A stretch of 64,000 nt of DNA, from assembly GCA_026075535.2 (NCBI GenBank), contig AP026550.1:5146001-5210000 (forward strand), given 5' to 3'. Positions 43,654 to 53,457 of the stretch are shown piece after piece. Made by a program: the position numbers and the translations under genes. Source of the DNA: Tricholoma matsutake (lineage: Eukaryota; Basidiomycota; Agaricomycetes; Agaricales; Tricholomataceae). Each line of letters begins with the position of its first letter. Position 1 is the stretch's first letter. The notes under the pieces were generated by a model. That model was not told the DNA's origin. It was given only the letters and a program-made list of their open reading frames with translations, and did not search any database.

Positions 43654-46030
43654 GAATCCATACGTCATGATGGGCACAACGCAAGATCGGTAGAGAAGGC
43701 GCTTCTGCATGGGAGTTAACCCTCTAACAGAATTGCCAAGCATTCCCATTGCCCTCGCAGTGGTAAGGGCTTTGGTGGAGTAAAACCGTGTGTGCTCCTT
43801 GAAAGAGAGTTTGCGGTCGAAGAAGAAACCGAGGTACCTCCAGGTAACCTTGGGTTTGAGGGGGGTGTTGCCCGTGTAGGGGGCAAAGCCGAGATCGATA
43901 GGCAGGGGGGTGAACCTCCTCGCCCTTGAGAAGTGAAATATTTCGGACTTGTCATGTTCGAGGACAAGTCCGAGGGAAGTGAATGCCTGGAAGATCCAGC
44001 CATACGCGTTCTTGAGAAGTGGGAGGTTATCCTCCAGCTGTGGCGAGCGGGCGATGAGGGTGCCATCGTCCACATAGGACATGAGATCGACATCTCTGCC
44101 GACTTCGCTTCTTCTGAAGAGTTTCATGATCGGTGTCAGGTATAACGCCGATAAGACAGGGGACAAGGCAGAGCCTTGACCCACTCCCACATCGGCTGCA
44201 AAGGAGCCAGATGAGAAAGCATTCCATTTGTAGGTCTTCTTGCAACCGACAAGGTATGAACGGAAGAAGTTTACTACTTGCGCAGGAAACCCCGACCGTG
44301 AGATGATCTCCAGCAGAACCTGGTGGTTCAAGGAGGGGAAGAATTGAGCGATGTCGAAAGCGACAACGCTTGTTTTAAGCCCTTTGGCCCATCCTGCTCT
44401 GACGAGGTGGGTAAGGTAGATACCCGCATCCTCAGTGGAACGCTGGGCGACGCCTCCGAACTGATTTTGTTCGAAGGCCTCGTGTGCGACACCGTCGAAC
44501 TGAAGTCGCCTGGACAACATCTTTTCGACTAACTTGCCCAGAGTGTTCAGTAGCACAATAGGCCTGAACGACTTAGGGGTAGAGTAGTTGGGTTTCCCTG
44601 GTTTCGGGATAATTACCGACAGGGACTCCTTGAAGTGCGCTGGCCAGTGGCCAGCAGTGATGCATGCCTCAGCAATGCGGGTGATGAGCCCTGCCACTTC
44701 TGGGTTGCTACACCAGTGTTTAAGGTGCGACCACGTAACATGATCGGGACCTGGAGCGGAACGGGAAGAACACGCGTTGAGCGCCTCTTTCATTTCCGTG
44801 ATGGAGAACGGGATCCAGGCCCTTTCAGGCACCGGATCAAGTTCCTCGAGTATGCTCAGATCGACTGCTCGATCAGATGCGGTGTTATAGGACCCATCAA
44901 GGGCAGCCCACAGAGAATCCAAATCGTTGCACGGTTCTCCCCGATAGGAGATAGCCTCGTACGATGGGAGGTTGCGTTGACGAGTCCAGGACATTAAATC
45001 CCAGGGTCGTCTGTTCATCGTAGCCACTTCCTGGATACGGTCATCAAAAAATTCACGCTTTGCGTGTCGCATGACTTTCCTATATAGCTTCCAGTCCCCC
45101 TCCTCACGAGAGGCTCTGTAAGCGTCCAGAGCACCACTGCATTCGTCTGTCCACCAGCCTTTGGACGACTTGCCGAGGCGCGATTCCTTGGCATGGTTTT
45201 CCCATGCCTTGTTTAAGATCGTTGATATCGCCGAAACGACTTCATCAATCTCTGCCGAGGTATTTCCGTGCCAGTCTAGCCACGGAGTTAAAGCGGAGGA
45301 GACAGCATCCCGATAAGATGCTTCCTCCTCGGATCCTTTTTTGATGGACCACTTGGTAACCGGAACCAAAGATCCCGGGCCAGGCAGCACTAATGTCAGG
45401 GGGGCGTGGTCAGACGTTCCCCTGGCTTCAGGCACAATCTCACAGTACAATACAAATCTGAGATCTGTAGGTACGAACATCAGGTCGATCACCGTGGGGT
45501 GAAAGCCCTGTTGAGGGGGGAAATGGGTAGGGCCCTCCACTACTGGTAGGGCCCTAGTCAGGCCGAATGCCGTAGCTGTTTCCACTAAGTGGTCAGCGTG
45601 AATTGAGTGCTCAGGCCCCTGGGGATCCCAGGAGGCATGCCTCACGTTGAAGTCGCCACACATGAAGTGCAGGCGTGGGATCATCATGACGTTCTCGAAT
45701 AGGAACGTGATGGCAGAATGTTGGCTGTCCGAGTAGACGTTAGCGAGTAGCATGACGTCCTCCCCTATTCCCAATGAGAACAAGAGGATGTCACGATTAT
45801 CGATCAGATCTCGTCTGAGACCTGGTCTTAGATTAGCGATGCTGTTCGCAAAATAGACAGCAACCCGTGGAGGGGAGTCAATTCCCGATGGACGCACTAA
45901 GGTTCCCCAGTTGGGGCTCATTGGTGCGCCTATAACTTCTTCCCCTTCCCTGTTGTGGGCAGAGGGGGCGTGTCTTATTAATCGCCACGGAGGCTCTTGA
46001 ATAAATAGCAAATCATAGTCGTCTACGAAA
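43654..46030 (-). pseudogene. LINE Y ORF2, main part (endonuclease to RT)
   Basis: Reads from the residues after the start (LLFIQEPPW) through GDFN, SDHAP, FDIAQFFPS and YVDDG to PIMTYG. X inserted at 43653/43654. It is interrupted on the other side by R. Frame open and motifs intact. Confidence 0.92.
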
Positions 46031-46657
46031 CCACGCTCTGAGCAAATCTTTGCTCTGGACGCTTGTCGCTCCCTGCGTCCCTGGCTAGCTGGGGACGAGG
46101 GGAGGAACGTTACATTCTGGCACGTCCCCTCGAAATTCGAGTGGAACGTTCACAAGATGGCTCACGATGTAGCTACATCTACCAAGATCTCTGTGGGCAG
46201 ACACCCGCGGACGTCTTTAGACTACCTTAAAAACCAGGTCGAAAAGGCCGTTTGTAAGGATTGGCACACTCGGTTCGCAGATCCTGCGTACCGTGGACGA
46301 CACTTCTACCAACTCAAAGGAGTAGGTGGAAAACCGGTATTACCCTCGACTCACAAAGGTGGGCCTTGGTTGAAAGTTATGGGGAGCAGCACTACGCTGA
46401 CTTCTCGTTCAACTCGTATGATCACTGGCCATGCTCCTATAGGGGAGTATCGTCAACGCTTATCCCTCGACGGGGAATACCAATGCTGGTGCCTTGGTCC
46501 CGACATTCAGACTCGAGACCATCTACTACGCGTCTGCCCCAAGGTGGATCGTAAAGAAACTCGTGCAAGCCCTGACTCCGTCGAGGGCTTCAACGAATTC
46601 ATGGACAATAATCCTGCACTAGGATCGTTCAACTCACTTGCGTGGGACCCAGGATAG
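46031..46657 (+). pseudogene. LINE R ORF2 C-terminus (part of RNase H)
   Basis: Reads from PRSEQIFALDACRSL through MAHDVATSTK and CWCLG...HLLRVC to FNSLAWDPG. The first three RNase H residues are missing, so no activity is expected. Confidence 0.9.
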
Positions 46658-47195
46658 GCTGTGCGCGCAGGGCGTATGACCCTCGTCTGGTCCTGGCTAG
46701 TGTTATCGGTATGTCGGGGTGGCCGTTGGGCACCAGACGAGTCCGTTAACCCTCATAAAGGGGGCCCACCCGTGTTCAGGAGCGACTGTCAGGGAGGGGG
46801 GACACGAAACTAGGTACCGGTTCGGGGAGGCGCCTGAGCGCTTTCAGATCCGCTGTCGGTTGTGCGCTACAGCTTTAACGCTGACTGCGCCTTCCTTTCC
46901 GAGCTGAGAGGCTCACGTCGGGGCGGCAGTTTCCCCTAAATCTTGCATGCATACCCGTAGGGATTCGGGAACACGACGTCAAGCTCAGGTTGTCGGTACG
47001 CCACCACTGGCAAGTCCGTTTACTCGATAAAGGGGGCCCCCTTAGTGGTCGTTGCAGCTATCCATGTGGTTGGTGCGAAGATCAGCAGGAGGAGGACTTG
47101 GGCTGGGCGTAGTGTACTTCGTTTGTATGTCTCTACCGCGGACTGCGATCGGGCGCCGCGTTATAAATTTTTGACCCAAAAAAAAAAAAAAAAAA
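46031..47195 (+). mobile_element. LINE R, 5'-truncated LINE-A
   Basis: The TSD tagtcgtctacgaaa is exact at 46016-46030 and 47196-47210. It contains only the last ~208 codons of ORF2, the 3' UTR and an A-tail, a typical 5'-truncated insertion. Its sense strand is opposite to that of Y. Confidence 0.94.
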
Positions 47196-47302
47196 TAGTC
47201 GTCTACGAAATCTGCCAGTATCGAGTCCATGTAACCCCAATTTCGATTTACATTTTGACTAAATATACGTAACTGTGGGGTAGATCTAAGTCTGTCCCTC
47301 AT
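47196..47302 (-). pseudogene. LINE Y ORF2, start
   Basis: First 35 codons of Y ORF2 (MRDRLRSTPQLRIFSQNVN...FVDDY), starting at 47302 directly after the ORF1 stop. It is cut off by R. Confidence 0.9.
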
Positions 47303-48209
47303 TTACGTTCGGCCACCGCGTCCTGCGGGATGGTAAGTAGGAGGAGAGCGAGAATTGCGCTTCGCACTCACCTCGTCATAGCGAGCCTTGATCCAGTCAC
47401 GATCAAAGCGGTGTCGCCAGAAATTGCATCGACGATCGTCGGATGCGTGGTTCTTCCGGCAGTTCAAGCACCTAGCCGGGTGAGGACATGCTACCCCCTC
47501 TGGGGTAGCTGGGACGGGAGGGTTCGCCTTAGCGTTTCCCTTACAGCACCCCGCTAGGGCACGATGGTGCTCTTTGCGGTGTGGTCCTGCACAGATCGGA
47601 CATTTCGACTGTGGAGCTCTGCATGCTGGGGTGGGGTGCCCCCACTTCCAGCACCGTTGGCATAATGGGAGTCCAGGGTTCGCCCTGGCTGCCCTAACGT
47701 AGGCGACGTAGCGTCCAAACTGGACGCCCCGTCCGATGAGAGCCTTTGCTCGTGCGCCGCTGACGGAGTCAGCAACGTTAAGGTAAACGGTGCACGTGTC
47801 CGACATTCTCGAATCACGAACAACCCTTGGGGGGACCTGCAGCACGGTGAGGTCAGATATGCCTGACTTCCCCAGGTGAGCTATGACGACGTCAGGCGTA
47901 ATAGCCTTGTCGTTTGCGATGTAGGGCACGTCTACCAGCTTGAGGTAGGACGTGGACGTGGGTAGCGCTGCGTTGATTTGGAGCGCGTAGGGGAAGGCCT
48001 TGTGAGCCGCCTCCTTGAAACACCGTAGGTCCTCATCCGAGGCCACTGCGTCAGTTGACACTGAAAGATTTCCAGCGTGCATAATAGCAGACTGCGCCAC
48101 TAACTTGGAGTGGTGTAGTCCTAGAGTCGTCCGGACATGGTCCAGGAAGTCAGCAGGGTTCGTTCCCTCCTCAAGGGGGGGTCGAACGTGAACGAGGACC
48201 TGTCTTCGA
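47303..48209 (-). pseudogene. LINE Y ORF1, 3' part (zinc knuckles)
   Basis: Subtype 2 ORF1 (AIMHAGNLSVSTDAVAS, NDKAITPDVV) with three Cys/His clusters, ending GRGGRT. Together with 50461-51491 it gives 1923 nt (641 codons with stop), so Y ORF1 was intact before B6 inserted. Confidence 0.9.
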
Positions 48210-48992
48210 CGTCGCTCCTTGACTTGTTACAACCACCATAAATAGTGGTAAACACCTCTGCTCAACGTTGCATGCGACGTCGACACTTCAATTTTCGTCC
48301 GATTTTCGATCGGATTTCACCATCACGAACGCTCTCGGCGTCTCCAGGCCTACCCTGATTTGCTAAGAGATCCGTCCATCCGATCTCCGTGGATGCCCCG
48401 GTCATTGTTTTTGACAATGGCTGCTATCTGTCTCGCTCTCCTGGGCTTCGAGGATCCTGACTAGGTGAGTGTCGTTTATGAAAGAGTAGTCTGGGTCCCT
48501 CTGGGGGCTTAGAGTGGGTGTGGGATGCCTGCTTCAACGCTCGCCCAAGTCGACACACTCGTTTAGTTGGGGGAGGTCTGGCTTAGGGAGAAGGGACGTT
48601 ATCACTGGATTGCTAGTTGTCTGGGAGGCTTCTAGCCTCCATGCTATGTGAGTCACTACTACTAGGGACAAGCTACACTGACTACCCGTTGGAATACACC
48701 ATCGTTAAAAGGGGCCGGGCGATGGTGCCCCCTAGCGGCTAGGCCTACACCTTGGTGGCCGCTTCTCACCACCATCCCTCTACCTCCGGTGCTCACTCTC
48801 CTAGGGTGGCATGACCCGGGTTCAATCTTCTCCCACTAGGCAGCAGGATGTGCGGCTTGCTCGCCCCCTCGGAGCGTTCGGAGGCTGTGTCGGATGGACC
48901 CGGAATATAGATAAGGGACCAGTCGTTATCGATTCCACGCTACGTATTTTGATTCCTACCATCATCTACTAGCACTAACACACACACTCTCG

Positions 48993-49823
48993 ATGCCCAA
49001 ACGGCGAACCAGAGACCAACCACCACATCGGGGTCTACGTGACCCCGTTTTGATCACGGGCGACATCTTTGATGATGGCGTCCAAGACTACGACACCCGG
49101 TTCGTCCAAGACGAATCGGAGGTAGCAGCTGCTTTTAGGGCAGCTAGAGATCTATGGGCCGGGGAAGACCTCTCCGACCCTAATGATGATGATGACGATG
49201 ACTCTCTTGCCATGCAGGAGGCTCTCGCTTTCGCCGAGGGGGGGCCTAGGCTCTCCTCGAGGAAAACGATCGATCGTGTACGATGGGCACTTGGTGTCGA
49301 CGTCGAACACAAGCGCTGGGCTCGTAGCCTCCCTAAGGAGGATATGTATTCACAGGAGCTCGGTATCGCTGAGCTCCTTTATCCGGAGGCATCCCCTGCC
49401 CCGTTACCGCCTTGGCCCCCCATCCCCGAGTTGGTGGAGGACGAAGTGCCGCTATCTAGGGATCAGAGGTTGGAAATCGAAGCCACCTCTGATGCCATGC
49501 TACATCTACTGGACATGATGACCTCCTTTGTAGGTACCGTCCGTGTATCCGCAGTTCCTCTCAACGACAGGAACTCTTGGCGTCAGATGGCGTGGGAGCT
49601 CTTCACCACCACCTGGCGATTTTCAGGGAGCATGATGGAGTCGCTTCGCGCGGCATCAGCTCCCCTCGACCTTACGTCCCCGGCAGCCTTCCAGGCTTCC
49701 TATGCGGCGATGCAGGCGGCTCAGTCTGCTCCACCAGCGGCAGAGCCTCCAACCGAGGAACCCTTGTCCCCGGAACGGCGTCGACGTCCTCGTGGCCCCC
49801 GCCAACGTCCACGCCGAGCTTGA
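48993..49823 (+). CDS. B-element protein, unknown function (276 aa)
   Basis: The best complete copy of the B protein. Basic N-terminus MPKRRTRDQPPHRGLRD; acidic stretch at about 57-70 with six Asp in a row; Pro-rich segment 132-145 (EASPAPLPPWPPIP). The probably helical core at about 150-215 includes SWRQMAWELFTTTW. An Ala/Pro-rich linker follows, with an Arg-rich tail (262-275: RRRRPRGPRQRPRR). No enzyme motif and no cysteine pattern. The protein is conserved in three subfamilies although the DNA has many silent differences. It may bind B or LINE-A RNA or ORF proteins; that is inference only. Confidence 0.82.
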   Translation: MPKRRTRDQPPHRGLRDPVLITGDIFDDGVQDYDTRFVQDESEVAAAFRAARDLWAGEDLSDPNDDDDDDSLAMQEALAFAEGGPRLSSRKTIDRVRWALGVDVEHKRWARSLPKEDMYSQELGIAELLYPEASPAPLPPWPPIPELVEDEVPLSRDQRLEIEATSDAMLHLLDMMTSFVGTVRVSAVPLNDRNSWRQMAWELFTTTWRFSGSMMESLRAASAPLDLTSPAAFQASYAAMQAAQSAPPAAEPPTEEPLSPERRRRPRGPRQRPRRA

Positions 49824-49988
49824 GGAAGGGGACCCCCCCTTCTCTTCACCGCCCACTAGGGCTGTTGTCGGGATGGTGACATTATGTCGCCGCCCTTTAC
49901 CTTCCCCCCACTGCGGGGGGGATGATGTCACCGAGTGCATGCTCAGAGTAGCATTTGCTCGAGGGGGGGCCTCGACCCCCTACCTACA

Positions 49989-50040
49989 GTAGCTCCGGTG
50001 AATAACCAGCTACGGCAGTTCCGGTGAATAACCAGCTGCC
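49989..50040 (+). repeat. Tandem hairpins in B6 3' UTR
   Basis: Two adjacent stems share the loop CCGGTGAATAACC: GTAGCT/AGCTAC (49989-50013) and GGCAGTT/AGCTGCC (50014-50040, one G-U pair). The core CCGGTGAATAACCAGCT is repeated at 49995 and 50021. B8 has the same pair (reversed, about 59507-59562). Other copies have one longer stem at this place. Confidence 0.65.
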
Positions 50041-50460
50041 TTGTCACTGTCACTTGTGCGTGGACACAGTGATGGTCCACCTCACTCACCTGGGGTGGTC
50101 AATCCTCGTTGTCTGGTGAAAGACGGTTACTCTTCCCGCAAGGGAGGACTTACGGTGAATTGACACTGCTTGCGCCTGATCTGACTTCGGTCGGATATGT
50201 GGCCGGGGGGACCGAGATAGCACCAGACGGCGAACTAACGGCTAGCCTTTGTAGGGGGGGCCCCTCCCCTACAGAATATTGCCTTTCCTGTCTGAGAGGA
50301 CAACGCTGGTACGCCCGCCGTAACGTGGCTTCTGCAAGGGACCTGGTGTGGGATGCGGACATAGGGAATGCGTAGTCTTAGTAGTACCTTGTTTGTATCT
50401 TGACCCGCGGACTGCGATCGAGCCCCGCGTTATAAATTGTTGACCCCAAAAAAAAAAAAA

Positions 50461-51491
50461 AGGACCTGTCTTCGAGACGGTCCGTGGACGGTGGGCGAAG
50501 GCTTTGCAGCCTTGGGCCTGGATGGGCCGACGTGCTGCTGGATATCAGCCAGCTTGTCGGTTGGGAGCTCAGGGAATGCTTTGGCTAAGCGCACAAGGCC
50601 GTCCATGGATGTGTTAGGTGCTCGCCCCACAGAGAAGCGAGCGACCTGAGCAAATGTCCCCCTGCCCGAAGGCTTGGTCGACATGTTCACGGGGGGAGGA
50701 GGTCCTCTACCCCATGACGAAGAAGTGCCCCCTGTTGGGGGTTTAGGGAGAGGTCGAGCCCCTCTTGGGCCTCGTGTCCTCGTAGATTTGTGAGGGGGGG
50801 GGCGTGGCCCATCCCATCCCTCCAGGTGCTCCGTCCTTGGGACGTCGTTGGGGTCAGTAGTCGCAGGTCGCTTGCCTGCATTGCCAGCCCTGTCGATAGC
50901 TCTTCGTAGGGTAGTGTTCCCCGAATCGCGATGGAATCCAACCGTGGTCGCTGCGTAGAGCACCGCCCCCAGTTGTTCTGCAATTTCCTGCCGCTGTCCA
51001 GCAGTAGGTCGTAGGGCTCCAGTCCTGTTCAGAACAGTTATGAATCCCTGAGCGTATTCCCCGAGGTCGTGGGCGAAGGTGGTCGGACCGGCCCAATCGT
51101 CGTCCGCATCGCTCGCCATCACCGTGTCTTGGATCACGGGCTCGGGGTCAGGTGTCACAGCTTCGTCGCCCCATCGAGAAACGGGGGTGGAAGGAGTGGT
51201 GGGAGGTGCAGGGGACGATGTGGCCCACCTGGGAGATAGTGTCGGCACGCTGAAACGCTGTGCGCGAGGTGTGATCGTTCCGGCCCCATACGGGGAGGGA
51301 GTTGGAGAGCTTCGTTGGGACCGATGAGGGCCCACGGAAGGTGCTATCTGTGAGGATCTGCGGCCCCCAGAGGGCCGCAGCGAGTCAATGGGATCGTCGC
51401 CAGGAGTTCTGGGCGTACCGGCTCTGGAAGGGTTCCCCTCGTCCATCGCTTCGCCCGATCTCCCCCTTATTCTGGATACTGAATCAGACAT
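50461..51491 (-). pseudogene. LINE Y ORF1, 5' part (subtype 2)
   Basis: Starts MSDSVSRIRGRSGEAMDEGN at 51491, with the 9-base C-tract (open frame). It runs to the repeated TSD at B6. It is related to the P ORF1 subtype. Confidence 0.92.
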
Positions 51492-51619
51492 GCGTTGGTA
51501 AGACGCTGGTTATACCGGATCGCTGGGATCGAGGACGGATTGAGCTGCAAAGTGTGAAAACGGTGTCGACGAGATTTTTTGTGGCTGTGCACGTCGCGGT
51601 AGGAAGTCAAGAAGCGATG

Positions 51620-53457
51620 AGATCCAGCCATATGCTTTCTTTAGAAGGGGGAGGTTGTCCTCCAACTGCGGGGAGCGGGCGATGAGGGTGCCATCGTCCA
51701 CATACGACATGAGATCGACATCTCTGCCGATTTCGCTTCTTCTGAAGAGCTTCATGATGGGCGTCAAGTATAACGCCGATAAGACAGGGGACAAAGCAGA
51801 ACCTTGTCCCACTCCCACATCTGCTGCAAAGGAGTCCGATGAGAAAGTGTTCCATTTATAGGTCGTCTTGCGACCGACTAGGTAGGACTGGAAGAAGTTC
51901 ACTACTTGCGCAGGGAACCCCGACCGAGAGATGATCTCCAACAGAACCTGGTGGTTCAAGGAGGGGAAGAATTGGGCGATGTCGAAGGCGACAACACTTG
52001 TTTTGAGTCCCTTAGCCCATCCTGCTCTGACGAGATGGGTGAGGTAGATTCCTGCATCCTCAGTGGAACGCTGGGCGACACCCCCGAACTGGTTTTGTTC
52101 GAAGGCCTCGTGTGCGACACCGTCGAATTGAAGTCGTCTCGACAGCATTTTTTCGACTAATTTACCCAGAGTGTTCAGAAGCACGATGGGTCTGAACGAC
52201 TTAGGGGTAGAGTAGTTAGGTTTCCCTGGCTTCGGGATGATAACCGACAGGGATTCCTTAAAATGCGCTGGCCAATGGCCTGCAGTGATGCATGCCTCAG
52301 CGATGCGGGTGATAAGCCCTGCCACCCCTGGGTTGCTACACCAGTGTTTAAGGTGCGACCATGTAACATGATCGGGACCTGGAGCGGAACGGGAAGAACA
52401 CGCATTTAGCGCTTCTTTCATTTCCGTGACGGAGAACGGGATCCAGGCCCTTTCAGGCACCGGATCTAGCTCATCAAGAATGCTCAGATCGACTGCTCGA
52501 TCTGATGCGGCGTTATAGGACCCATCAAGGGCAGCCCAGAGGGAGTCCAGATCGTTACAAGGTGCTCCCCGATAGGAGATCGCCTCATACGACGGGAGGT
52601 TGCGTTGACGAGTCCAGGACATTAAGTCCCAGGGTCGTCTATTCATCGTAGCCACTTCATGGATACGGTCGTCAAAAAAGGCACGCTTTGCTTGTCGCAT
52701 GACTTTCCTATAAAGCTTCCAGTCTTCCCCATCATGAGAAGCCCTGTACGTGTCTAGGGCGCCGCTGCATTCGTCTGTCCACCAACCTTTGGACGACTTG
52801 CCAAGGCGAGATTCCTTGGCATGGTTTTCCCATGCCTTGTTTAAAATCGTTGATATCGCCGAGACGACATCATCGATTTCTGCCGACGTTTCTCCGTGCC
52901 AGTTTAGCCACGGCTCTAAAGCGGAGGAGACAGCATCACGATACGACGCTTCCTCCTCGGATCCTTTTTTGATGGACCACTTGGTTACCGGAACCAAAGA
53001 TCCCGGGCCAGGCAGCACTAATGTCAGGGGAGCGTGGTCAGACGTTCCCCTGGCTTCAGGTACGATCTCGCAGTACAGTACAAATCTGAGATCTGTAGGT
53101 ACGAACATCAGGTCGATCACCGTGGGGTGAAGGCCCTGTTGAGGGGGGAAGTGGGTAGGGCCCTCCACTACTGGTAAGGCTCTAGTCAGGCCTAATGCCA
53201 TGGCTGTTTCCACTAAGTGGTCAGCGTGAATCGAGTGCTCAGGCCCCTGGGGATCCCAGGATGCGTGCCTCACGTTAAAATCGCCACACATGAAGTGTAG
53301 GCGGGGGATCGTCATGACATTCTCGAAAAGGAGCGTAATGGCGGAGTGTTGGCTGTCTGAGTAGACGTTAGCGAGTAATATGACATCCTCTCCTATTCCC
53401 AGTGAGAAAAGGAGGATATCACGATTGTCGATCAGATCTCGTCTGAGACCTGGTCTT
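51620..53457 (-). pseudogene. LINE E1 ORF2, central part (endonuclease end, RT)
   Basis: Resumes after Y with the repeated TSD. Reads from about residue 98 (TRPGLRRDL) through GDFN, SDHAP, FDIAQFFPS and YVDDG to KKAYGWI. It is open in frame and cut on the right by B7. Confidence 0.92.

Larger units (their letters stand above)
48210..50460 (+). mobile_element. B6, full-length B element
   Basis: The TSD aggacctgtcttcga is exact at 48195-48209 and 50461-50475. A leader of about 780 bp with the family hairpins, an intact ORF (48993-49823), a 3' UTR and an A-tail of about 14. With B8 it forms the second B subfamily, with a duplicated hairpin in the 3' UTR. Confidence 0.95.
34869..51619 (-). mobile_element. 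LINE Y with rearranged core (reverse orientation)
   Basis: The TSD agatccagccatat lies at 34855-34868 and 51620-51633, nearly 17 kb apart, with one extra G at the 5' junction (51619). The 3' UTR and ORF2 C-terminus lie at the left end. The 5' UTR, a full-length ORF1 (split by B6) and most of ORF2 (split by R) lie at the right end. The region 37003-43653 holds block J and the 5' part of LINE X. The left (35411-37002) and right (43654-46030) ORF2 parts overlap by about 190 bp of ORF2 coordinates, so recombination with X has occurred. Confidence 0.85.
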
